Source of the DNA: Hypholoma sublateritium FD-334 SS-4
Lineage: Eukaryota; Basidiomycota; Agaricomycetes; Agaricales; Strophariaceae
Assembly (NCBI GenBank): GCA_000827495.1
Contig: KN817528.1
Location: forward strand, 62,001 to 126,000
DNA: 64,000 bases
Direction of reading: 5' to 3'
The notes beneath the pieces are model-generated. The model searched no databases. It saw nothing but the letters and a program-made list of their open reading frames with translations, and had not been told where the DNA came from. Made by a program: the position numbers and the translations under genes. This document shows positions 1 through 11,754 of this stretch, in pieces; positions within the stretch are counted from its first letter, which is position 1, and the number at the start of each line of letters is the position of its first letter.

Positions 1-1530
1 TATCGCGATCCGTGTCCCGACTGTAGTAATTTGCGCGCAGTGAAAGCTGATGAGAGTCGACTCCTTCTGTAGTATTGATTCCATCGCTAGGTACATGCGA
101 AGAACGAGCGCGAAGCCTTCCGTTTAGCGTTGCGAGAACGACGTTCGAGTATCTGTAGGACATATTAGTTTATATTTTGATCGTTCGACAGGGGGGAAAC
201 GCGTACAATTTTCCGAGTAGTAAAGCCCTGGTGAAGGTCCAGTATAAATTATTTGAGTAAAGATTCAGAAGCTGAATGACGTACGGGACTTCGTGAACAA
301 AATTTGTGTCCATCTTAATGAACAAAATCAACTCCGCCAACGCAGTAACGGCAGTGATAGCACCAGTCTCGACGGTGTGGATGATTAGCTTGGTAATGAG
401 TGAATCAGTCCGCTTGAAAGCCGATGAGCTTCGCGCCGCCGTCAACTGTCGAGATTTCACGGTGAGGAAAATATTACACGGTGGAGGAGGTGCGTACTTA
501 CGATCCAGATCATACTGCCTGCGATTAGGATGTCACAGACAAAGCTACCAGACAGCCAGATCTTTGAAAAACTTCAGATTCGCTGTCCTTTCTTGCACAG
601 ACAAATCAACGCACTTTGACGACTGGAGTGAGCGCCGCGAATTGCTCAATATTGCTTGCAAGGGCAAACTAGGATGGCTTAGCAAAAAGTAGGCCAAGAA
701 GCCATTTGACACACTTGCCTTGATTCCACCTGCGAAAGCACTACTTGACTGGAGCAAGGCCACCTATGCTAGGGTATTAGATATACTATCGTTGACGGTT
801 ACTTCAAGCACCATAGTTTGCTCACCACCACAACCAACATCGACAAACAATGAGCCACTATGCTGTCGGGTTTTAGCACCCATATTCGCCTATAGCACAT
901 GTGAGGCGATTCCAAAAACAGCTTTGAAGGAAATTACCATGCAAAGAATAATTGTACAATGGCCGACACTATTAAAAGGCGGCGGTTAGAAAGCTCCAAA
1001 ATATAACTGCATTCAACGACGTACCGAGACCTGTCATAATCGGAATTGTTACACCCGACCAGGAGAATCCGGCAAAGACGGTTGGATCACCCCATCCCGA
1101 GACCAGAATTCCCCAAGCAAAACTTGTGGCGAATACACTTTGGATCGTGTCGAGGGTAAAGAGAGTGTACACTGACCAACATAAGGTCAAAAAAACTAAA
1201 ACTACAATTCAATGGATTACTCACCGAGGATCTTAATCCCTAGCCGTTCTCTAGGAAAGGACTGGGAGAAGTTGTCTACGCCGAGGCCGAGTATTAGCAT
1301 TAGGATAGTGTACAAGAGGACATAAATCAGAGTAACTTACAGACCTGGAGAGCCAATATTCCATAAAATCCCCAATTAAGAATGGAACCTATTAGCTAGT
1401 GCAAATTAGATTCAGTATATATGACCGGTAGATGGAGTATCGTACAACTGGTCCTGTGCTATCTGCGACTCAGTATCAGAGCTGTATGTAATGTGTGAAC
1501 GACTCACAAAAGAACGTAGGGGGAAGTCAT
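1..1530 (-). CDS. DUF6534 multi-pass membrane protein, copy 1 (3' end beyond window)
   Basis: This is a basidiomycete-specific membrane protein of the DUF6534 family, whose function is unknown. The start ATG (1528-1530) opens with MTSPYVL. After two short introns the sequence reads TGPVLIGSILNWGFYGILAL, the usual first membrane segment, then NFSQSFPRERLGIKIL. Exon 1010-1154 carries SFAWGILVSGWGDPTVFAGF and the following membrane segment. Exon 480-560 reads SGSFVCDILIAGSMIWI. Exon 300-470 carries SSAFKRTDSLITKLIIHTVE, the family signature. The last exon (below about 155) starts YSNVVLATLNGR and runs off the left edge without a stop. A second copy lies at 3947-5561. The family assignment is firm; the biochemical role is not known. 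Confidence 0.85.
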
Positions 1531-1576
1531 CTCAGGGGCGCTCTACTAGTTCGATGGGCGCGCAGCCCTTCTGCCG

Positions 1577-1587
1577 CTTATATAAAG
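1577..1587 (-). promoter_or_regulatory. TATA box of DUF6534 copy 1
   Basis: CTTTATATAAG on the minus strand lies 47-57 bp before the start codon at 1530. The second copy has a matching element (CTTTATAAG, 5598-5606), which supports the choice of start in both. Confidence 0.5.
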
Positions 1588-3946
1588 AACCTCGCTTGTC
1601 TGACTAACATTTGCACGAAGCTGGCCTTCGAAATTTGAAGCCTTTTTCACACCGAGCGAATAATGTAGATGGCGTGCACGTGAGAGATCGATTACAAGGA
1701 GATCTTCTCACATTCGTTTGATTGAGCATGGTTGTGCTGCTACTTTTAGTAGTCTTGGTTGACAAAGCCTCCGTCCCTCGTGGGCGAAGTGATATCTGGC
1801 AATATTCTCAGACGTACAGCGGCCAGCCAGCGTAGTGACATACAGTAATCGATAGTCGCTAACGCCACGCTCCACTGCATTGCGCTGACATATAAATATT
1901 TTTCAACCAGGGAGTATAACCAGTCGCCCATTACAGTCTGCACCCATTAGAACCTACAAACAACCTACGAGAGTCGCGGACTGATCTATTTTTCAGTGGT
2001 TAGACTGCAGCTGAACCGATTATCTAGGCCTTCTGTGATAGACGTTGCATACATATCTCATTTTTATCCCTGGTATGATGTGACTTTATCGGAAAACCCT
2101 GCAACTCCACGCACCGAACGCGCCATTCAGATCATCGAGGATTGAAATATTGAGGTCTGGCGCCGTCGCCCACGGAAAAACTTATCAATCATAGACTCGG
2201 AGTAATGACGGCCGGGCCACCCTCGACCGCCTCCATACTCGGAGGAAGTGTGTGCCATGCATTCTTTGAATTTGAATGAAAAAGGAGACTACGACTGGCT
2301 ATCATTCTATGGCATATTGTATATCCTACATTCCAGTTACATCCAAGTCTGACGCAGTAAAGCTAGGAAACCTAGAAATCTCGAACTTACGACACTTGAG
2401 CTGATGTCTACATGATGCTACCTAAGTAGCCTCCAAATGACATCAATGTCAGGCTGTGCAACAACCCTCCACGCTCCGTCTCCTGTAAGTATAAGCTTCG
2501 AAGGGTAAAAAAGAATATTGTTCACCACCAACGTTCTCGCCGCGTAGTGCGCGATCTCATCGACTTGGTCGATTCGTCAATACTTCAACCTTGAACGGCG
2601 CTCAAAGAGTACGAATTTCAGGACACTTCAAGGATAACAGATCAACAAAAATGGACCCATTATGTGGGCAGCCACCAGGTAAACGAGCTTGTGCGCTCAC
2701 GGCCGTCAGGAGGGGTACCTAATCCTATGAACGAGACCCTGCTCAAAGGACGATGCCTCGAAAATAGAACGCAGTATCTCTTCGGTCAGGGGCGTGAAAC
2801 TGACCGGCTTTATGTGCTGGAACATCATGTGTGATCCGCAACAAGGCCGTAAGTGCACGTATGTGATGACGCACAAGGTGATGTCGCAGACTAGAGGGTA
2901 TTGGTTATTTGAAGGACATCTTTCATCGTTTTGGTTTTCAATCCCCATCGTCTATGGGATTGATCGTACGACCCACATTTAGCTTATGCAAAGCTGTTCG
3001 GGGAGCTGCAAAAGAAGTACTGTGAAGGCCCGGCATGTCTGTCAGGTTGCGAATGAGTAGCGGGACATGTAATTGAAGAGCAGAAGGCAATTATGTCATC
3101 AGCAAGTTGCTCGTACCTTTATAAAGAAGGCAAATGTTATGAACTAGAGTGATACCGGAAAAAACATTCATATGCCCAAGATGATTGTGTCAAGCGTCCC
3201 GAGCAACCACGTCAACGGCAGTGCAAGTACTTGAATTGCATGCTGCTGACGGTCGCACGAACAGTGACCACGCGAGGGAGAGAGGTGGCTAGCCAAGATG
3301 TCTGTGATGTCCAGCGAGTGATCCCAGAGTGTGAACGGGAAACAGGCTGATGCAAGATATCGACGAAGCTTGGCACGGAGTGGGAAAGGAGTATGTGAAC
3401 TGTCTTCAGGGGGCCAACTCGAGCGAGGAAAAGACGAACAGAGTGAGAAATGACGAGATATCAAAGGAAATGGCACATCATGCATAAAATAGAAGAGGGC
3501 AGTGAGATGCCCCTCAGTCGAGCCTCTCTGTGCAACAGGTCAACACGAACGGCGATGTGACGCGACGCTACACGAGATGTTGACCAGCGGGCTTCGAGGA
3601 AGATTTTGAGTAGCAGGGAATGCGCAGAACGAGCCAATACTGAAACATGCAAATGACTCACTGACCTGCGTCACAATTAATGATAAAAATCTCCAGTCAC
3701 GGGACTTCCCTTTTCGGGAACGAATGATAACTTCAAGTTAGGGGCCTCGGACTTATTTCTGAATACTCGCAAAATAAAATTTGCCCCAAATAATTACTCA
3801 AGCACTCATCGACCATCACATATCTGTTTTCCTTCGATGCCAATAAATATGTAGGCTAGCTAATACACACATAATAAGTATCGAATAAGTCCATCCACAA
3901 CGCACACGGCGTGATACACCGACAGCGACAACTGCCACATAAAAAA
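1588..3946. other. Gene-poor spacer between the two DUF6534 copies
   Basis: Only short open frames are present (longest 105 aa, minus strand, 3168-3485). None shows a recognisable domain or a convincing exon chain. The spacer does not resemble the spacer downstream of copy 2, so the duplication appears to cover only the gene and its proximal promoter. Confidence 0.5.
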
Positions 3947-5561
3947 TCAGACCTTTCCTTTGTAATTACTACTCGTAGTAACATCGTCCGCTACGTCGGT
4001 CGAAACGTGGATGACAGTCTTATCTGCATCAGAGCGGTTATAGTAGTTTGGTCGTAGAGAAAGCTGGTGTGAATCCAGCCCTCCCTCTGTAGTAGTGGCT
4101 CCACCGCTATGCGATGACCCGGAACGAGCGCGAAGTCGTCCGTTCAGCGTGGCGAGAACAACGTTCGAGTACCTAAATATGAAACAAATCAACACAATTT
4201 CATATATTTCAACAAAAAAGACATCATACAGTTTGCCAAGCAGTAAGGCCCTAAGAGAGTTTGGTAAGTATATTTGCGTGAAGATTAGAAAATCCGTTGA
4301 CATACGGGACTTCATGAACAAAATTTGTGTCCATCTTAATGAACAAAATCAACTCCGCCAACGCAGTAACGGCAGTTATAGCACCAGTCTCGACGGTGTG
4401 GATGATTAGCTTGGTGATGAGTGAATCAGTCCGCTTGAAAGCCGATGAGCTTCGAGCCGCCGTTAACTGTTGAGATATCACGGTGAGGGAAATATTACAC
4501 GGTGNAGGAGGTGCGTACTTACGATCCAGATCATACTGCCTGCGATTAGGATGTCACAGACAAAGCTACCAGACAGCCAGATCTTTGAAAAACTTCAGAT
4601 TCGTTGCCGCTTCTTTCACAGACAAATCAACGCACTTTGACGATTGGAGTGAGTGCCGCAAATTGCTCGATATTGCTTGCAAGTGCAAACTAAAATGGTT
4701 GAGTAAAAAATTCATAATGGGTGCTATTAGATCTTACCTTGATTCCGCCCGCGAAAGCACTGCTTGATTGCAGCAAGGCCACCTATTTTCGAGTAGTATT
4801 AGTTTCATCATTGATGACCAACTTCTATAAATCTAGATTACACACCAGTACAACCAAGATCGACAAGCACCGGGCTACTACGCTGTCAGGCTTCAGCACC
4901 CATATTCTCCTATACGACATATGAGACGAGTTAAAAAAAACACATGATTCAAAGGAAATTACCATGCAAAGAATAACTGCACGATGGCCGACACTGTTAA
5001 AAAGTGGCGGTTAGAAAGCTCCCAAATATAACTGTGCATTCAACGACGTACCGAGACCTGTCATAATCGGAATTGTTACACCCGACCAGGAGAATCCGGC
5101 AAAGACGGTTGGATCACCCCATCCCGAGACCAGAATTCCCCAAGCAAAACTTGTGGCGAATACACTTTGGATCGTGTCGAGNGTNAAGAGAGTGTACACT
5201 GAACAACGGACAATATGGTTATTGAAATAACACTACATTCCGATGGATTACTCACCGAGGATCTTAATCCCGAGCCTTTCTCTAGGAAAGGACTGGGAGA
5301 AGTTGTCTACGCCGATGCCGATTAACATTAGGAGATTGTACGAAAAGGCATGGATCGAAGCAACTTACAAACTTGAAGCGCCAATATACCATAAAACCCC
5401 CAATTGAGAATGGAGCCTATGAGCTAATGAATGTCAGATGTACTCTAGAGGACGTGAAAATGGACTGCCGTACAACTGGTCCTGTGCTATATGCCGTTTA
5501 GTACCGGAGCCGCAGATATTTAAGTATTCACAACTCACAAAAGAACGAAGGGGGATGTCAT
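3947..5561 (-). CDS. DUF6534 multi-pass membrane protein, copy 2
   Basis: This is the complete tandem paralogue of the gene at 1-1530. The ATG (5559-5561) begins MTSP, followed by the same exon series. The exon at 5037-5181 is base-for-base identical to 1010-1154. The exon with AFKRTDSLITKLIIHTVE is at 4310-4480. The last exons read ALLLGKLY then YSNVVLATLNGRLRARSG and end in a polar tail of about 60 residues (SHQLSLRPNYYNRSDADK) with a stop at 3947. The intervening introns have diverged strongly from copy 1. Ambiguous bases occur at 4505, 5182 and 5185, just where the copies are most alike. Function is unknown; a membrane location is inferred from the hydrophobic segments. Confidence 0.87.
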
Positions 5562-7264
5562 CTTAGAGGCGCTCGATTTCGGAAGGATGCCACTCCGCTT
5601 ATAAAGAGCCGTGGTAGATATGACTAAACTCCCAGTGACACTTACAGACTACCGTTGTGGCGATGTCGCCGACCGACAGAAATCGCACGAAATCAAGCTT
5701 TGCATTGATTGGTTTTCGTGATGCTGATCGAACCTCGTGGTATAGAAGGTATTAATAGCGATCTCATCCTACCAGTACATCGCCCTACGTACCATCTACA
5801 GATTTTGAGAACATCACTCCAACGCAACTCCTCTAAATACAACCATCATTCCATCAAGAAAGAATCAGAATGGAATTGATTTCACGCTGTTTCAGAGATG
5901 TCTTCGTAGATAGAAGCTAGCCAAGCCTAGGTGTATTCCCTAATCTACGAGTTTCACCGCGTAGATTACTGGACTTCAGACAATGTGGAGGGATTACATA
6001 GATATTCAGATTCTTTAGTGAACGTGGAACTTGAAATCTCTTTATAGATGCTCGGCCTACTTTCAGCCGTACTATGTACTGGCCGAGCTTTCCAAGTATA
6101 TATATATGAATTCCGTAGTAGTAGTATTTGATTGAATGTAGTCGACTGTATGTCATACATGTAATGCGGTCATATGGGGAACGAAGCAACACAGCAGAGA
6201 AGGTAGTATGTAGACAAGTATAACTTTGAAGTGATAGTATGTCTAAGTGTAACTGTACTACAAATAGTACCGCTCGCATCCCTGATCGGCCTCAAAAAGC
6301 TTGAAAGTTATTCACTATCAGAGCGGCATCGCCTCAGTAGCACCACGCGCAGAAGCTATTGTGATCAACTTCTTTTGAAAACCCTCTGCCAAAAGTCGAG
6401 TCAACGTCTGCACCAACTGCGTCGGCTACTTTCCAGTTGTCCGATACTCTTCGCCGACCATTTCCAAATCTCTATTCTGAACCCTCGATACCGTCTCCAA
6501 TGACTGCAGTCTCCCGGTACGTACAGGTTCGGCCATATACGGGGTTACGACTCGGAGGAGATTATTTTCTGTGGTGCTGAGTACTATGTACGATACTTTT
6601 GTAGATCTTCTTGTGTCCAGTTATTTTTTGTCTTCACGAGCTCTTGAAAAATCACAATACATACATATCCGCCGGGATATAGACGGTCCGTGTATCTTGG
6701 CTAGTCGGGAGCGGGCTCGCCATCTAGGACCAGTGCGAAAATCAGATGCATACCTTCAAGAAGTTGAATACTCGCTATTATTACTCCCTAATTCTGGCGC
6801 TACTTCAACACTACTCGCGGCGACGAAGATCAAAGTATCGTTTGGAAAGGTGGAAAATGTCAAGGATTGTACGCCATTGTTCCAGGAACACAAGGTAGAG
6901 GAAGCTGGTGAAGGTACTATTTATAGATGGTCTCAGGGTCGTGGAAGTGATTAGGGTCATTTATGGTAGCTTGTGGTCTAGACGGCTCAATTCGGCCACG
7001 TCAATCTATTTGGAGGGTGAAGCTTTGAAGTGTTCGCTGATCATGGCAAGTAATGGCGTCGCGGAACGCCATTAGTCAATCACGGCTTGGGAGGTCTCCT
7101 GATATGCCCGTCTCATGTCTGTCCGTTCGTGTACGAACGCCAACTGTGATGATGGTCGAGGTGACTCCATATGTGAATTGTGCACAATTTCGACGATGCA
7201 TTATACATTCCACAAATTTCTCAGCATCAGAAAATGATTGTTTCTACATCCCACCGCAAGCCAA
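5562..7264. other. Intergenic region, no recognised gene
   Basis: It holds the promoter of DUF6534 copy 2 (TATA at 5598-5606). The longest open frame, 6571-6954 (+, 127 aa), has a start and a stop but no domain I recognise and no obvious splice partners. I do not call it a gene. Confidence 0.45.
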
Positions 7265-9217
7265 CTACTCTTTACGATCTGATACGAAAGCATGGAAGTG
7301 CTTTCTGTAGTAGGGAGCGAAAAACTCCCTGTAATCTTCCATGTCATGGGCCCTGTTTAATCTAATTGACGAGGGATTACAAATATGACTCGGTTCAGAA
7401 ACTCACGTTGTGTTGTGTATTTTCAAATCAAGAAGCCGCAAGGTGTTCCCAATAATCATGTACCTATGACAGTGGTGAATTTCTACAGGCAAAATTGAAG
7501 TGACCATCACACTCACAATTCAGCCCACGCTAAGCTTTAGTGAGCGAACGAATTAAAAAATGGTCAACTCTTGTCTCGCACGTTTGACAAATGTTTGAAA
7601 GGCTTACTTTGTTCCAAGACACATTCGAGGTCCCCTTGAGAACGGGACCAAATATGCATCGAGATCCTTTCTTTCCAGCCAGCGCTCTGGCTTGAACACA
7701 CGGGGATCTGGGAATACAGAAGGATTGTTATGGAGGAACGTGTGTCCCATTGCAACCACGGTCTAATTTCTCAGATTAGAGAAAGTGTACGTCTATCCAA
7801 CTGAAGACTTACGCCATGTGGGACAGAATAACCTCCTATATTCATGGTGTGGGACGAAACCACTCTCGGAAGCGGGGTGATAATCCCTGTAGACATTCGC
7901 ATCGTTTCTTTGATCACGGCGGTCTTGAGAAGCAGAGGGTCAGCAGCGTTCTTGAAGCAAAATTAATAAGTAGAGCGTACCAAGTAAGGTAGTTTCTCAA
8001 GTATGGCCAAGCGTACATTCTGATCTTTGTCAGGCCAGGCCTGCTTGAGCTCGTCCAGAAGGCGGTGATGAATCTTAGGATCTGAAAGCACATAGAAGAC
8101 CGCAGATGTAGAAGTTTGACCAACAGTATCAGACCCGGCATTCAGTAACGTGATAGCTTCGTCAATTAAATCGCCTCTTGAGAGGGCCTCGTGTCGACTT
8201 GATTGCTTACTCGAGGGGGTGATTAAATGATGATAGATGGTTTCGTGCTCCGATGATACAAGGCGCGTAGTATCAATTAGATAGGCGTCGATCTGCTCGG
8301 CCAATGTTTCGCGTATATGCATTATTGCTTGAAAACCTCTATTCCAACGCAATATTTGCCGTGAAGGGAGTCGCGTTAGCCAGTGAAAGTGCTTCAAAAC
8401 CCAGACAGCAGGCATCTGGGCCATAACAGCAGTCATTATCGGGTGATCAAAATTGGGGTCGTCGAGGATATCGAAGCATTGAGAGAAGCAGTAGGAAGTT
8501 ATGATATCGTGCGTAGCGCTTCGGAAAGCAAGGTGCATGTCGATGGCTTGTTCATTGCGGGAAATTGACCGCAAATTGGTGATAAGCTTGTCGACCTGGA
8601 AAACAAAAATCAATACGGAATCTATTAATAGATGCGCGTATTTGCTCAGTGCTGACCTTCGTTTGAACAACATTCTCCAAGTTCAAAACAGCACGACGCG
8701 AAAAAAAAGGATGCATCATCTCACGACGACTACGAGACTTTGCTGGATCAAGCAAAGTGACTATAGACCCTTCCAGGCTGAATGCAGCATACAAACGAGG
8801 GTCCTTTGTCACAGTTGACCCCTGCGCGTAGATGTCGAAGTAGGCAGAGGGTTCACTGAAATGAAGCTGGAAATGTGCCGTTGAGTTAGTATGCGACCAA
8901 CGTGATGCTCCGGCGTACCTGATTTGGTCCAATGCGTACAACAGGGCCTACGTTAACGAATATCAAGTAAACCCCAACATTTTCAGCCTTCACTGACACT
9001 TACCGTACATCCTATGTAATCTCTCGATGCATTGTAACATCCCACCAGAAACGATCAAATCGTAGTACAGCTCGTAGACTCCAGTGATGGCTGCTATAGG
9101 TGGTCCAGGATAGTTGCTTAATGGATGGAGATATAGTCGGTAGAGCGCTACCGGTAGAACGAGGGCCCCAATTACCCCGCCGATATAGAAGAGGGCTTGA
9201 CTTTCGTGAATGGCCAT
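7265..9217 (-). CDS. Cytochrome P450 monooxygenase
   Basis: This is a microsomal haem-thiolate monooxygenase, probably an oxidase of the terpenoid made by the neighbouring synthase (inference). The second Met (9215-9217) is taken as start because it directly precedes the membrane anchor ALFYIGGVIGALVLPVALYR and the proline hinge YPGPP. An upstream in-frame ATG at 9289 would add 24 polar residues. Later landmarks in order: GPVVRIGPNQ; the I-helix LLNAGSDTVGQT; the K-helix KETMR (ExxR) near 7900; FKPERW; and the haem-binding loop FSRGPRMCLG with its cysteine ligand near 7630. Three more exons lead to a C-terminus rich in Tyr/Phe and a stop at 7265. All catalytic landmarks are present, so the gene looks intact. 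The sequence style recalls trichodiene-oxygenase/CYP58-like enzymes, but the subfamily is uncertain. Confidence 0.9.
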
Positions 9218-10499
9218 TCCGATGCTCAATCGTACCAGAAGGAAAGTGGAAAGTGGAGGAATCAATTTCAAATCCCTCGAAAATCGCACAAAACTATCTT
9301 ATGACCCAATTATGACCCCGCAATAGGCGTGACATAGCTTAGATATACATCAGAAAGCAGGGCATTCATCTCATCCGCTCCCACCTGGGTACACTGAAAG
9401 GATCCAGTTTTCCCGGGCGGCATTTTCGAAAACCGTCAAGAGTATGGAAGGTTATGGCAATCAATTTGAAGAACTCGATCTCGATAGAATCGCACAGATC
9501 TCAATAGCCAATCCTTACCCAGGCCCAGATTGAGATATACAACGTGCGCATGTGATCGTGGCGATTGGCCATTTTTAGTACTACCGATGGAGTTCCGAGT
9601 TGGTAGAGTTGGTCACGGTAAAGGTGTGGCCAAGTTGTGGCGAAGGTCAAGACAAAAGTCACATTTACTCGACGCCGACGGCACTCACTGCAGAACTCAC
9701 ACAGTGGAATCTCACTGATTACGGCCATAAGAAGATCTTATTACAATCATATTTCTGTTATTCGACGCGGAATCTCCTGTGATAAATCCCTGCGGCGACA
9801 ATCGCAATACTTAGTGCCACCGCCCAGAGAGAAAAGAAACGCGACTGATTTTACTTTTTGATACACCGGCCGACCCGAGTGCCCGCGCCGATGCCTACTA
9901 ATCAACGCCGCTGGATATTGTGCAGATTCTTATGGCGACAGCTCGTTATTAACTCGATCGCGGTACTCGTGGGCGAGAAGCAAATGCTACGTAAAGATTG
10001 ATGCTGATTCGATTATCGGTCGAAAACAAACTAGTGGGCGGGAGATAGTCTGCGATAGTGGGCGGGCGAATTAGTTGTGTATGTTATCAAATACATACTC
10101 ATTCCTGCCCGATTGTCAGAGGTAGCCTGATTCTTTGCGAGGCAAAAGAAGCTCTCTGTCAATGATACCCCAGGTTCCATCAGAAAGAATGATGGTAGGT
10201 AGTAATGGTTTCTTCAATGTCGCAAGAATAGATAGGAGAGATATCATATGTAGATTGAGTAAGACTGACGGGCTTGAACGGAGTACCAACGGAGTACTAC
10301 AGAACACTTGGTAAGGCTTACCTCAATGCCTATATTTGGAGTATGAGCAAATTTCCTCAAGCGGACAGGATTTGAGTCAAGTTCGATACTAAAACGGAGG
10401 AAGTGTTAAGGTACGAAAATTATTTCCCAAGATAAGATAGAGCAGTGGGAAGTTACATAGCGTCCATTCTCATTTGAATTTCCATGGAAGAGGTATAAT
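9218..10499. other. Divergent intergenic region between P450 and terpene synthase
   Basis: About 1.3 kb lies between two diverging starts (P450 at 9217, terpene synthase at 10560). Only open frames under 80 aa are present. It probably holds both promoters and is the natural place for a shared regulator site, but I could not pick out a specific operator. Confidence 0.5.
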
Positions 10500-10510
10500 A
10501 ATATAAAAGG
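10500..10510 (+). promoter_or_regulatory. TATA box of the sesquiterpene synthase
   Basis: AATATAAAAGG lies about 50 bp before the start codon at 10560, a normal spacing for fungal genes with a short 5' leader. Confidence 0.6.
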
Positions 10511-10559
10511 CGGAACAATTAAACGATGTTTTCTGTTCACCCTATACTCCGAGCCAGCT

Positions 10560-11754
10560 ATGCAGTCGCGTTCACTCAAACAGAATTCAAACCCCTCCTA
10601 CATTAATATTCCTGACCTTTCTTCTTACTGTGGGGAGCGATTCAACCTTCAAATTAGCCGACATCGCAAAACCATTAGCTCGGAATCCAAGCAATGGTTC
10701 TTCCACACGGATAAGTACTCCAAGGATAAGCTGGAGGCCTACAACGGACTCAATGCAGGTCTCCTGGTATCTGTATGCTACCCTGAGGCGGGATGTACCC
10801 AAATGAGGGTCTGCACCGACTTCCTCACATATTTATTCTACTTCGACAATATCTCCGACGAGATGGACAACAGCAGTATTCTTGAAGCCAGCGATATCGT
10901 TATGAACTCGCTTCACCACATTAACTCGTTTCGAACGTCCTCTAGGATCGGAACCATGGCAAAGGAGTGAGTTTAAATCTTTATGTACACGTCTGACAAC
11001 GCTGATCAAGGGTGGGACTTAGCTTTTACAAGCGAATGGAGGCCACGGCGTCTCCCGGCGCTCTGCATAGATTTCTAGAAACCATGGAGCAATTCTTTCA
11101 AAGCGTAGATCAGCAATCGCGAGACAGAGACGCCGGTCATATAGTGGACCCCGAAAGCTATATATCTCTCAGAAGAGATACATCTGGATGCAAGTCTTGC
11201 TTCGCAATGATTGAATGTGAGTCAGCGTCTTCTTTCACGGGTGTTTATATACTTACAGGCCCTCTCCAAACCAAGATTGCCGCAACCTCAATATTCCGGA
11301 CGACGTATTCGAGCATCCAGTGATTCGTCGACTTGAAGACGCAACTAATGATCTCGTTTCCTGGTCTAATGTACCGTCCTATCGTATGGTCATTTGGATG
11401 ATGTTAACGCTGCGTCCATCGTTGCAGGATATCTTTTCATTCAGACGTGAATACGCCAAAGGAGATACGCACAACATGGTATCCGTCGCCATGCACCACT
11501 ACGGATTGAATATGCAAGACGCAGTCGATCATGTCGCCGAACTATGCAGGAAGGCCATTGACGATTTTTGCCTTCAAAGGGACAATCTTCCTAGCTGGAG
11601 TCCGAAGGTGGATCGCGAAGTAAGCCTCTATGTCGACGGGCTTGCTAGTTGGATTGTTGGGATTCTTTATTGGTCTTTCGAAACGGAAAGGTACTTCGGG
11701 AAGGATGCGAAGACTATCAAGCAGAGTTGGAATGTACATCTTGGGAGCGTCTAG
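10560..11754 (+). CDS. Sesquiterpene synthase (class I terpene cyclase)
   Basis: It cyclises farnesyl diphosphate to a sesquiterpene scaffold. Four exons, 10560-10966, 11023-11216, 11276-11370 and 11428-11754, give exactly 340 codons plus a stop, a usual length for the family. Joining them restores AKDFYKRME, then MIEYCRNLNIPDDVFEHP, then WSNDIFSFRRE. The first metal-binding motif is the Asn variant DNISDE (residues 96-101). The second is the NSE triad N232, S236, E240. SYISLRRDTSGCK and the C-terminal ERYFGK (RY pair) also fit. The diverging P450 and the downstream GMC oxidoreductase suggest a small pathway. The product cannot be told from sequence. Confidence 0.93.

Noticed and set aside
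2700..2835. Plus-strand fragment with ETDRL...EHHV spacing, faintly like the N-terminal part of fungal SAM-dependent methyltransferases
   Set aside because: Only about 40 residues show the pattern, a stop follows at once, and no SAM-binding glycine motif was found downstream.
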